Source: Fidelibacterota bacterium (GTDB lineage: Bacteria; Fidelibacterota; UBA8477; JABMPR01). From it: 64,000 nt of DNA. Location: NCBI GenBank assembly GCA_016844955.1, contig JAERTH010000156.1, positions 1 to 64,000 on the forward strand, in the 5' to 3' direction. Shown here piece after piece: positions 1 through 9,513 of the stretch (the stretch's first letter is position 1; the number at the start of each line of letters is the position of its first letter). The notes under the pieces were generated by a model that was not told the DNA's origin, did not search any database, and saw only the letters and a list, made by a program, of their open reading frames with translations. A program made the position numbers and the translations under genes.

Positions 1-1117
1 GCTCTTTGTCATGAAAAATGAGACGGGCACGTTTGTATTCTGCAGCGCGACGGGCAAATCCGATGGTCAATCTTTTATAAGCCAGGGCTCTCTGCTGTTG
101 AGAGTTAGCATAGTCCAGTAGAAACTTTTTCTGTCCACGTCTCGCAAAAAGTAATTCTTCATCAGGGACAGAATATATATCCAATAATCTCTCCGGATTT
201 TCACGCCAACCGGGGAGATTTCGGTCAAACACTTCGCGAAAGATCTTACCAACCCAGTAACGATGAAAGACACCATTGGTGACATGACCAATATTGAATG
301 CAGGGAATTGTTCCCGGGCTACATCACCATGGAGGTCTGACACACCATTGGCGCTCCGGCTGAAATACAACCCTAATTCTGTCATATGCACACGGTCATT
401 CAAGACCATGGAGGGAAGATTCAGATTTTCTGGAAGCAAATCTCCAATTAGTCTCCGTACCCGTGAAGCCGCGAAATGATCATGACCAGCTGGAACGGGA
501 GTATGGGTAGTGAAGTGACAGCGTTTGCGAACCTCTTCTTCATCTCCATTAAACTCCTTGAGGAGTTCCAGTGTGAGAAATGAACAATGTCCCTCGTTCA
601 TATGGTAAGTTGAGAAGTCCTGGTAACCCAGCTTGCGCAGAGCTCTCACTCCGGCAAAACCAAGAACCGCTTCCTGCAGAATTCTGTGATCTTTACCACC
701 TGAATAGAGACGCAAGGTTATGGTTCTGTCATCATGATCGTTCAGATCCATATCTGTGTCCAACAACAAGATGTCAATGGGTGTACCTTTGATACCCATA
801 AAGGTATACTTCCAGACCTGGACATGCACTTCTCTGCCGCGGAGTGGTAGTGTGATAGTGCCATCCAGTTTTTCCAACAAAGGATCCGGTTCAAAGCGGG
901 GATAAATCTCGGTTTGATTTCCATCTTCATCCATTCGCTGCTTGAAGTAACCCTCTTTATACATGAGTGTCACAGCAACCATATTTACATCAAGATCTGC
1001 GGCGGCCTTGATATGGTCACCTGCTAATATTCCAAGTCCCCCACTATATGTGTGCAGACTGGGAGATATACCAATTTCCGCACTGAAGTATGCTACAGTG
1101 GATTGATCGTTTGACAT
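1..1117 (-). CDS. glgP: alpha-glucan (glycogen/starch) phosphorylase, partial (runs off the left edge)
   Basis: Minus-strand reading frame open from ATG at 1117: MSNDQSTVAYFSAEIGISPSLHTYSGGLGILAGDHIKAAADL...YHMNEGHCSFLTLELL, typical of the alpha-glucan phosphorylase family. Absent from the ORF track because it is truncated. Confidence 0.9.
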   Translation of the reverse strand, partial: MSNDQSTVAYFSAEIGISPSLHTYSGGLGILAGDHIKAAADLDVNMVAVTLMYKEGYFKQRMDEDGNQTEIYPRFEPDPLLEKLDGTITLPLRGREVHVQVWKYTFMGIKGTPIDILLLDTDMDLNDHDDRTITLRLYSGGKDHRILQEAVLGFAGVRALRKLGYQDFSTYHMNEGHCSFLTLELLKEFNGDEEEVRKRCHFTTHTPVPAGHDHFAASRVRRLIGDLLPENLNLPSMVLNDRVHMTELGLYFSRSANGVSDLHGDVAREQFPAFNIGHVTNGVFHRYWVGKIFREVFDRNLPGWRENPERLLDIYSVPDEELLFARRGQKKFLLDYANSQQQRALAYKRLTIGFARRAAEYKRARLIFHDKE

Positions 1118-1130
1118 TAATTCCTCGATT

Positions 1131-3203
1131 TTAGTTTTTGAACTTATTGATGCTCAGGAGTAGATCTATTTCGAAAGATTCTCCCGGGTTAAGATTAATT
1201 TCCCAATGTGGCAGGAGGGCTGAAGCCTGATATACACGCTCAAATCCCGCCTCAGACATTGAAATTGTTTCAATGGGCGAACGCCAGAGTTGGCTAGCCT
1301 GAGAAAAGTCTACATTGATTTTGAAGTTGTCCCATTCATTTACCAGGGCAACAGATTTAATATTTGAGTCATCACCCTGTGCGTTCAAAGCACCAGAGCG
1401 TTGATCATTCAAAATAAAATAGCGGTCAGGTGAATCCCCTCCCAACAGACCGAAATTGAATTCAAGTCCGTAGAGTTGATTGATCACACCATCACTTTTG
1501 TTTTTGAGCGTGACCTTCACAGACAGGTCGTTATGATTAAGCTGGATAATTTTTTTGATATGAATTGGCTGTGCATTCACTGCACCATCAATTGAAATAT
1601 CCACTCCAGCTTCTCCTTGCTCCACCTTGCTGGATTGGATGGAAAAATTTTCTTCCAGATCACCGCGATAATGGGCGTCCTGGGTTTGAGTAGATGTAAA
1701 AAAGTGGTCAATGGCCCCATGTCGTCGGTAGTTGTCCACAAACAGCTTGTTCTCTAAACCTGCTTCTTTGGTGAGAACAATGTCATGTATGGAGCCACCA
1801 CCTTGATGATCATTGTTGGCCTGACTGAGTTTTTCATGATAATGTTCAGCATAACGCTGTACATAATTGGTCACATTGAATTGCGCTGGCAGCCAGTCTA
1901 TTTCACGAATGTGTCCATTGTCAGCGGAAATAAATAATTGAACGTTGTCGGAGCGAAGACGATACTCCTCTACCCCATCACTATCCAGATCTGCCAGGCC
2001 AGGCAGGCTTCCGCCAGCCCGAAGGAAAGCGGCTTCGGCCTTGAGCAAATGTTCATAGATGGCATGTCTGAGATGAGGTAAATAGAGCCCACCAAAAACA
2101 CCATGCCAGTAGGCACAATTGCATTGGGCCCGATAAAGATCATCTCGCAAAGAGTCGGGAATGCCCCCTTTACTCTCCAGCTGTTTCAGTTCAAGGGACA
2201 GAAACTGAACCCTTTTCTGCATCCAATTGGACTCAGGGTATTTTGTAAAAAAGTTGCGCCACATACCACCTTTGATATAAGGTCTACTTTGATCCCCTTT
2301 CCCTTGATCCTCCAGGTCGTGCACGAGATGATCCATTTCTCGACCCAGATTAGTCGGCAGGGTCCACTGTGACATTTCGAAATAGGATGATGTCGGTAAA
2401 TAAACCAGATCTCGCGGGGCATGACCAGCGTGGTATTGTTTAAAGGTTGTGGTGCTCAACCAGTCTGAATTTTCATCCAACAGGGCAAAGAAACGTTCCA
2501 GCCATTTCTGACCGTAGACCGTGTCCCAGGTACCTGGCCAAATACCAAACTTCTCGCCGTCATCAGCCATGACCACCAGGTTTTCACCATCTTCTGTGGC
2601 ATAGCTCCTCAAAATATCTATGGCTACCTGTGGGTCTTCAAAAGGCATGGCATAGCGCATTTTCTGACTGATGGGAAATACGCTGAGGACTTTACCTTCT
2701 TGTTCGGTATAGTAGTAGCCACCTAAATTATTTGGATCAACCCCAGCGGTGAGGAAATGAAAATCATCCACAACCATATACTCTATACCGGCTTTATTAA
2801 AACTTTGGGCCAAATGTGGCTCCCAGACTCTTTCTGTAAGCCAATTGCCCTTCACCTCATAGCCCATCCGATCTTGAGCCCAGGTATTCATCTTTTGTAT
2901 CTGTCCAACCTGATCTGCTGCAGGGATCATCGCCAGGATGGGTTCATAATAGCCCCCACCCAGGACTTCAATATTGCCACGATCCACCAGTTTTTTAAAG
3001 AGATCAAGTACATCGGTACGGTTGGATTCAAGCCATTCGATCAGGGATCCGCTGAAATGGAAGGCCATACTGATCTCAGGGAATTTTTCTAAAACTTGCA
3101 GGAATGGTAAATAAGAATGGTCACAGGCATGATGAAAGACATCATCAAAATTACCCACGGGCTGGTGGTTGTGAATACCAAAAATAAATTGAACTTTTTT
3201 CAT
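1131..3203 (-). CDS. GH57 alpha-amylase / 4-alpha-glucanotransferase-like glycoside hydrolase
   Basis: MKKVQFIFGIHNHQPVGNFDDVF N-terminus and WLTERVWEP / VVMADDGEKFGIWPGT motifs typical of GH57. Start set at MKK (track ORF begins at 3272). Confidence 0.88.
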   Translation of the reverse strand: MKKVQFIFGIHNHQPVGNFDDVFHHACDHSYLPFLQVLEKFPEISMAFHFSGSLIEWLESNRTDVLDLFKKLVDRGNIEVLGGGYYEPILAMIPAADQVGQIQKMNTWAQDRMGYEVKGNWLTERVWEPHLAQSFNKAGIEYMVVDDFHFLTAGVDPNNLGGYYYTEQEGKVLSVFPISQKMRYAMPFEDPQVAIDILRSYATEDGENLVVMADDGEKFGIWPGTWDTVYGQKWLERFFALLDENSDWLSTTTFKQYHAGHAPRDLVYLPTSSYFEMSQWTLPTNLGREMDHLVHDLEDQGKGDQSRPYIKGGMWRNFFTKYPESNWMQKRVQFLSLELKQLESKGGIPDSLRDDLYRAQCNCAYWHGVFGGLYLPHLRHAIYEHLLKAEAAFLRAGGSLPGLADLDSDGVEEYRLRSDNVQLFISADNGHIREIDWLPAQFNVTNYVQRYAEHYHEKLSQANNDHQGGGSIHDIVLTKEAGLENKLFVDNYRRHGAIDHFFTSTQTQDAHYRGDLEENFSIQSSKVEQGEAGVDISIDGAVNAQPIHIKKIIQLNHNDLSVKVTLKNKSDGVINQLYGLEFNFGLLGGDSPDRYFILNDQRSGALNAQGDDSNIKSVALVNEWDNFKINVDFSQASQLWRSPIETISMSEAGFERVYQASALLPHWEINLNPGESFEIDLLLSINKFKN

Positions 3204-3306
3204 TCTGTTAGCTTTCCTGCTATGGATGATTGTATAAGGTATATTTAGACAACAGAGCCGGCTGTAATCCAACCGGCTCCATTTGTCAATATAGAAGGGT
3301 AACTAA

Positions 3307-4308
3307 CTACATACCCTTGAACAGATCGATCAAGTCGACAACGCGGTTTGAATAACCCCATTCGTTATCATACCAGTTCAGTGTCTTCACGATACGGTTA
3401 CCAACTACTCGTGTATATGATGCATCATAAATAGAGGAGTATGGGTTACCAATGATATCAGAAGAAACCAGGTGGTTCTCATTGTACTCAAGTACATTGT
3501 TGAGACGGTCTGTTGCGGTAGCTTCGCGTACGGCAGCGTTGATATCTTCAACGGTGACATTGCGGTTTACTTCAACAATCAGATCAACTACTGAACCATC
3601 AGCTACAGGTACGCGAGCAGCGATACCATCCAGCTTGCCTTTGAGTTCTGGAAGCACTTTTCCAACGGCACGGGCTGCACCAGTGGTGGTTGGAATGATG
3701 TTCTCAGCTGCAGCACGGCTACGACGCCAGTCTGAGTGAGGAACGTCAGCCAGACGCTGATCATTTGTATAAGCGTGAGTGGTTGTCATCACACCTTCAA
3801 CGATACCAAAAGCATCGTTGAGAACTTTGGCCATAGGAGCCAAGCAGTTAGTGGTACAACTTGCATTGGAAACGATGCGATGTTCTGGCTTCAGACCATC
3901 TTCGTTAACACCCAATACAACAGTATAGTCAATTTCGTCTTTTGATGGCACAGTGAGAATTACACGTTCTGCACCAGCTTCAAGATGTTGGGAAATGGCT
4001 TCTCTGGTTCTGAATACGCCGGTTGCTTCAATCACAACATCGATTTCCAGTTCTTTCCAGGGTAAATCTGCTGGGTTACGTTCACTCAGCATTTTTACTT
4101 TGTCGTTGGATGTGTGCAGAACATCACCTTCAAAGCGAACGTTCTTATCTCCAAAACCACCCATGACGGTATCATATTTCAACAGGTAACCCAGTGCTTC
4201 ATGATCAAACAGATCATTGATGGCTACCACGTTGATATCGTCACGTTTATCTAGAATACGGAATACGGAACGACCGATGCGTCCGAAACCATTAATGGCT
4301 ACTCTCAT
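3307..4308 (-). CDS. gap: type I glyceraldehyde-3-phosphate dehydrogenase
   Basis: INGFGRIGR, SNASCTTNCLAP catalytic motif, TTTHAYTNDQ, WYDNEWGYSNR. Confidence 0.97.
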   Translation of the reverse strand: MRVAINGFGRIGRSVFRILDKRDDINVVAINDLFDHEALGYLLKYDTVMGGFGDKNVRFEGDVLHTSNDKVKMLSERNPADLPWKELEIDVVIEATGVFRTREAISQHLEAGAERVILTVPSKDEIDYTVVLGVNEDGLKPEHRIVSNASCTTNCLAPMAKVLNDAFGIVEGVMTTTHAYTNDQRLADVPHSDWRRSRAAAENIIPTTTGAARAVGKVLPELKGKLDGIAARVPVADGSVVDLIVEVNRNVTVEDINAAVREATATDRLNNVLEYNENHLVSSDIIGNPYSSIYDASYTRVVGNRIVKTLNWYDNEWGYSNRVVDLIDLFKGM

Positions 4309-5321
4309 GCAGCACCTCCTTCCACCCCGAGCTTACCGTAAGCAAGGGCCAGATCTACCAATCGCCCGGCCTGGCCGAGACTGTTATCATACCAACTAAG
4401 GGTTTTAACCATGCGTTTGCTTGATTTCATAGTACCCTTGGTGTCAAAAAGCAGAGAATGTGCATTTCCAATAACATCACTGGATACAATTGGATCTTCA
4501 GTTACTTCGATGTAACCAGCCAATGAAGCAGCAGCTTTGCGCATGGCTTCATTTACTTCCTCAGCAGTAGTATCTGCTTTGGCAAGAACGCAGGTCAGGT
4601 CAAGCAGTGATCCCATGGGTACAGGAACGTTGAGGGCTGAACCTTCAATTTTGCCTTTAAAACGTGGCAGAATCTGTTCCATCCAATAAGGACTGATGTT
4701 GACGTTAGGAATGATATTCTCAGCAGCGGAACGGCTACGGCGAAAATCAGCTGCAGCTGTATCACGGAGTGGCTGATCACTGGTATAGGCATGAATGGTT
4801 GTCATCATGGCTGATTCAACACCAAATGCTTTATCAATGTTGTCCAGCATCAATGCCAGTGCATTGGTTGTAGCAGAAGCGGCAGAAACGATGGTATCAC
4901 TTGCCTGCATGGTTTCATCATTCACACCCATCACAATAACGCGGTCGATTTCATCCTGGGGCAATGAGCCCAGAATCACACGCTTGGCGCCTGAATCCAG
5001 ATGAGCCTGAAGGGCTTTACGGGTACGGTACTTGTGTGTAGAATCAATAACTACATCCACATCAAATGCATCCCATGGAACATCTTTGGGTGCAACCCCG
5101 TGGATCAAACGAGCCTTTTGATCACCAACAACCAGATAGTTGCCTTCCAGTGCGGCGTCAACAGGATCTCTACCATCTGTTTTGAGTAGATAGTGCAGAA
5201 TATCGGTGCGACCGATATCACTGATTGCTACCACTTCCATTTCAGGCTGGTCTAAGCTCAAACGATAGAAGTCTCTACCGATTTCGCCAAATCCCATCAG
5301 CCCGACTTTAATTTTACTCAT
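4305..5321 (-). CDS. GAPDH-like paralogue lacking the catalytic cysteine (SAASATTNA), putative pseudoenzyme
   Basis: Clear GAPDH fold similarity (MGFGEIGRDF, TTIHAYTSDQ, RRSRSAAENIIP, VKTLSWYDN), but the motif SNASCTTNC reads SAASATTNA. Overlaps gap by 4 nt. Likely start is MSKIK at 5321. Confidence 0.9.
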   Translation of the reverse strand: MSKIKVGLMGFGEIGRDFYRLSLDQPEMEVVAISDIGRTDILHYLLKTDGRDPVDAALEGNYLVVGDQKARLIHGVAPKDVPWDAFDVDVVIDSTHKYRTRKALQAHLDSGAKRVILGSLPQDEIDRVIVMGVNDETMQASDTIVSAASATTNALALMLDNIDKAFGVESAMMTTIHAYTSDQPLRDTAAADFRRSRSAAENIIPNVNISPYWMEQILPRFKGKIEGSALNVPVPMGSLLDLTCVLAKADTTAEEVNEAMRKAAASLAGYIEVTEDPIVSSDVIGNAHSLLFDTKGTMKSSKRMVKTLSWYDNSLGQAGRLVDLALAYGKLGVEGGAA

Positions 5322-5391
5322 AGAACGTGCCTCCATTTCAATCCTCTCCTTGAGCGGGATTGATTGTTAATTGTTAAAGACATATAAATGA

Positions 5392-6225
5392 TTAACCTTT
5401 GGTTGATTGAATAATTGGTTCGTGATCTTCAGATAAAAGATCATCGAGGTTGTGGATCTCCCCCTGAAGCATATCTGCAATGACAGGCCCCATATCAAAT
5501 TTATAGCGCTGCCCGAAGAGTGTGAGATCCAGAATAATGTGGTTCAGGGCAATAGCTACAATAGCTGAATTCCTGGTCCAGGCAACCTTGTTGGTTGGTA
5601 ACATCTCAACACCACCCAGCAGGGCTGAATCATGATCCGTGACCAATAAAATCTTGCTGCTCCAAACAGCCATCAATCGTTTTGCATCCAGGTTATAGGA
5701 AAAAACGGTTCCAACATCCAGCGGTAATTCACAAAACGAAAAGATGATGATGCTTACGCCGCGCTTTTCTGCGGCTTCCAGATCAGCACGCAATTTTTGA
5801 TACTCATTTATCCATAGCGATAAATAAACTGACTGATTGGCACTTTTAATCATGTTTCTTGCACGATCGATCATCCTGTCATAGCCTCGAATGTTCCAGA
5901 GATCACCAATCTCAAGCTCGGTGTTCACATTACGAAGGGATTCCTTCAATGTATCGAGATTGGAATTGAAACTGTTTTCAAGCAGGTCAAACAAGTGATC
6001 CGGGGGCAGTGGTATGTAGCGCGTGGGGTTTGTATCAACACAGCTCACCATTCCAGTACTCTCAAGTCGCTTCAAAATTTCATATATTGCCGAGCGAGGG
6101 ATACCGGATTTTCCACTAATCTCATAACCAGTGGCCGGATTATTCTGTAATAAACTCAAGTATGTCTTAGCTTCATTGGCAGTGAAACCGAAGGATTTAA
6201 GTGCAGGAAGTAGCTTTTCATTCAT
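5392..6225 (-). CDS. TrmB-family transcriptional regulator
   Basis: N-terminal wHTH (LKSFGFTANEAKTYLSLLQNNPATGYEISGKSGIPRSAIYEILKRLE) and PLD-like effector region typical of TrmB sugar regulators. Confidence 0.85.
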   Translation of the reverse strand: MNEKLLPALKSFGFTANEAKTYLSLLQNNPATGYEISGKSGIPRSAIYEILKRLESTGMVSCVDTNPTRYIPLPPDHLFDLLENSFNSNLDTLKESLRNVNTELEIGDLWNIRGYDRMIDRARNMIKSANQSVYLSLWINEYQKLRADLEAAEKRGVSIIIFSFCELPLDVGTVFSYNLDAKRLMAVWSSKILLVTDHDSALLGGVEMLPTNKVAWTRNSAIVAIALNHIILDLTLFGQRYKFDMGPVIADMLQGEIHNLDDLLSEDHEPIIQSTKG

Positions 6226-6374
6226 GAGCGTGTCTCAGTCCTTAGTTACGTCTAATATATTCGGCAAATAGGGCAGGCATAGCATTTTTTAAATCGGTTC
6301 AAAAATTTTCTTTGTGAACCCCTTTTTGTTCCTTTTCCTTTCATCGTCTGGGGAGACACAATACATTGCCGGCC

Positions 6375-8648
6375 ATGAAAAAATTCATCCACATTGTTAC
6401 TGAGTACCCGTGTACAGTTATATTCCTCAATCTTTTAATCATCAGCTTACTCGCTCTCCCCATTTACCGGATTCATATCAACCCTGATTTACAGGCGCTG
6501 ATTCCTGCAGATGACCCTGATGTGATCCGTATGGAGGAGCTCGAAGAGGAGTTTGGTGGATTAGATGTTATTCTCATCAGCTACCACTCCGATGATGTTT
6601 TCGCCCCTGATGGCTTAAGGATGATCGATGAATTGACCTACGAATTGGAGGGCTTACCCCAGCTAGATCACGTAATCAGCATGACCAACTACGAAGCAAT
6701 CCTCAGTGATGAGGAGACCATGACAGTGGATACTTTCATTCAGGAATTTCCTGAGACTCAGGCGGAGAGTGACTCCATAGCTCTGGTAGCTACGTCCGAT
6801 CCCATGATCGGTCGACTCATCGTTTCTGAAGATAGAAGCTATACTGCCTTCATGATCTTCAGCGATGTGGATGCTGATGAAATCACGATCGTTGACACAC
6901 TCCAGGCTGTATTACGCCCCTATCAGGAGCAGGGATTTGAGTTAAAACTGGGTGGTATGCCTGTGATTCGATCGCAGATATCTGATGATATCGGACATGA
7001 CACCACGACCTTTATCCCAGCGGGCATGGTGCTTATTGCTCTGCTCTTGTACTTTAGTTTTCGTTCCAGACGCGGTGTTATCCTACCCCTTCTGGTAGTG
7101 CTTCTGTCCATTCTGGGGACCCTGGGTCTCATGGCCTGGTTTGGTCTCATGCTGTCGGTTATTTCCAGTATTATGCCTATCATGCTTATCGCTGTGGCCA
7201 GTGCTTATGGCATTCATATCATTACCCGCTACTTTGAGGATTGTGCCAATCTTGATGAATCTGCGGATAGCAAAGCCGTGGTATCAAGCGTCATTGAACA
7301 TATGCTACGACCACTCTTTCTGGCCGCCTTAACCACAGTTATTGGCTTCCTGTCACTGCTTTCTCATATTTTACCTGCCTCCAGGGAGGTTGGTTTTCTG
7401 ACGGCCTTTGGTGTGGTGCTGGCTTTCGGAATCTCTATTACTTTTATCCCCGCGGTTCTGGTTCTCTTCGATAAACCCAGCCTGGAAAGACAGAAAAAGA
7501 ATACTACCAACAGGTTGTTGTCACGAATCCTGGTTTGGATTGGAAGGCAAGTTTTTAACAAGAGAGGCGTCATCATTGTAGGGTTTGTCGTACTCACACT
7601 GGTGTCTGCAATTGGTATCCCCCGTGTGGAATTAGATAGCAACCCGCTCAACTACTACGCCCCGGAATCCTCAGTAAGAGTAGTTAATAGTATTATTGAT
7701 GAGCATTTTGGTGGGAGCACCACCATGTCTGTGGTGCTGGAAGGTGATATCAAATCACCTGAGGTTCTCAATCAAATAGACCAGATTCAAAGTTTCCTTG
7801 AGGATCGTGAAGGTGTTGGCTACACACTGGCAATCACAGATTTTGTAAAATTGATGAATCAGTCCATGAATAATGGGGATCCTGACTACTATAGAATCCC
7901 TGATTCCCGTGAGCTGGTTTCACAATATCTGCTCCTGTATTCATGGGAATCAAGTGATGGTTATCTGGATTCATACGTTGACTATGACTATCGAAATGCT
8001 CAGGTCGTTGTTCGTCTCAATACCATGGATGTATACTATATGGTTGATCTCCAGCAGGAGTTGAATGAATTTCTCGACAAAAATATCCACGTGGACAATC
8101 AGCCTAAAAGCGAAGGTTATGCAGTTTTGTTGGGGAATTTGATGCCGATGATGGTGAAGGGTCAAATCCGCAGTCTCGTCTTATCTGTCTTCCTGGCTGC
8201 CCTTGTAACCGGCCTGGTATTCAGGTCTTTTTCTGCGGCACTCATCAGCGCCATGCCCCTGGCATTTGCCATTGCAGGTGTCTTTGGCTTGATGGGGTAT
8301 ATGTCGATATATCTAAACACAGCTACATCCATGCTGAGCTCCATCATGATTGGAATAGGAATTGATTATACCATTCACTTCCTATTCAGATTCAGAACAG
8401 AAATCCGAAGGGGCCTCAGCGATGAGGAAGCCACTGTGAAGACCTTGAGTACTACAGGCCAAGGCATTATCATCAATGGGTTCTCTGTGATCATGGGTTT
8501 TGCAGTATGCATGCTGTCTACCTTTATACCAATTTACTTTTTTGGCTGGTTAATCGCAGTTTCCATATTCATGTGTTTGATTGCAGCGCTTACCCTCTTG
8601 CCCCTGGTGCTCATACTTACACGGCCAAAGTTTATTTTTAGCAAGTAG
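6375..8648 (+). CDS. RND superfamily / MMPL-type transporter
   Basis: About 760 aa with two repeated membrane halves and large periplasmic loops; GIGIDYTIHFLFRFR motif. ATG at 6375 preferred over the TTG at 6366. Confidence 0.85.
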   Translation: MKKFIHIVTEYPCTVIFLNLLIISLLALPIYRIHINPDLQALIPADDPDVIRMEELEEEFGGLDVILISYHSDDVFAPDGLRMIDELTYELEGLPQLDHVISMTNYEAILSDEETMTVDTFIQEFPETQAESDSIALVATSDPMIGRLIVSEDRSYTAFMIFSDVDADEITIVDTLQAVLRPYQEQGFELKLGGMPVIRSQISDDIGHDTTTFIPAGMVLIALLLYFSFRSRRGVILPLLVVLLSILGTLGLMAWFGLMLSVISSIMPIMLIAVASAYGIHIITRYFEDCANLDESADSKAVVSSVIEHMLRPLFLAALTTVIGFLSLLSHILPASREVGFLTAFGVVLAFGISITFIPAVLVLFDKPSLERQKKNTTNRLLSRILVWIGRQVFNKRGVIIVGFVVLTLVSAIGIPRVELDSNPLNYYAPESSVRVVNSIIDEHFGGSTTMSVVLEGDIKSPEVLNQIDQIQSFLEDREGVGYTLAITDFVKLMNQSMNNGDPDYYRIPDSRELVSQYLLLYSWESSDGYLDSYVDYDYRNAQVVVRLNTMDVYYMVDLQQELNEFLDKNIHVDNQPKSEGYAVLLGNLMPMMVKGQIRSLVLSVFLAALVTGLVFRSFSAALISAMPLAFAIAGVFGLMGYMSIYLNTATSMLSSIMIGIGIDYTIHFLFRFRTEIRRGLSDEEATVKTLSTTGQGIIINGFSVIMGFAVCMLSTFIPIYFFGWLIAVSIFMCLIAALTLLPLVLILTRPKFIFSK

Positions 8649-8892
8649 AGTCCCTCTCCACGACACTGGACGAGCTCAATATCCAGGATTCTTCGGTGGC
8701 TGAGGAACTCAAAGCCTACACTGCCCCCATAGCGACACTTCGGCGAGCTCAGTGTCCGGAGCCAAGCGGTGACTTGGCCTGCTGAAGCACATCCCCTTTC
8801 AACGGAGCCGAATAAAGCCTACACTAAAATCCATCAATCCCCCAGACAATTTCCCTTGATTGAAAGCATCCTTCGATCTAGATTGGAAACGC

Positions 8893-9513
8893 ATGACACG
8901 TAATTCGTTTCCATTGGCCGACACACCTGAGGATTTGATCCTTGAACACGGATTTGAGCTACTCCACCGTGATGGTATTCGCTCCTTTACTGTAGAGAAC
9001 CTTGCTCAGGACCTGGGAATGAGCAAAAAAACCATCTACAAGTTTTTCCCCTCAAAGCAGAGACTTCTCGAGAAGATGTTTGAATTTGCATCCGGTCGGG
9101 TTGTGTGGCATTTCCAGAGAGTCATGGAACAAGAGCCAACTGCCATACATCAGATAAATCGCATCCTGGGCTTGCTTTCAAGCACTGCTTCCAAGATTTC
9201 CATACAACGGCTGGGTGACGTTAAAATACGCTACCCTCAAATCTGGAAACGTATGGAGAAATTCCGTTTAAACCGGAGAGATGACTTTCTGACAATCTTC
9301 AAGCTTGGCCAGGAACAGGGCCTTATCCGACAGGAGTTGGATGTGGCTTTATCATCTACAATTTTCATGCATATAATTAATTCAACTTTTCAGCCAGAAT
9401 TTTTTATGCAAAATAATTTGAGCCCAGCGCAGGCATTCAAGGCTTTTCGGGAGATTTTCCTGAGAGGGATGTTAACTGATGCAGGGATAAAAATCCTAGA
9501 GGAGCTTACATGA
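8893..9513 (+). CDS. TetR/AcrR-family transcriptional regulator
   Basis: Typical N-terminal HTH: FELLHRDGIRSFTVENLAQDLGMSKKTIYKFFPSKQRLLEKMF. Stop overlaps the start of the next RND gene. Confidence 0.88.
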   Translation: MTRNSFPLADTPEDLILEHGFELLHRDGIRSFTVENLAQDLGMSKKTIYKFFPSKQRLLEKMFEFASGRVVWHFQRVMEQEPTAIHQINRILGLLSSTASKISIQRLGDVKIRYPQIWKRMEKFRLNRRDDFLTIFKLGQEQGLIRQELDVALSSTIFMHIINSTFQPEFFMQNNLSPAQAFKAFREIFLRGMLTDAGIKILEELT

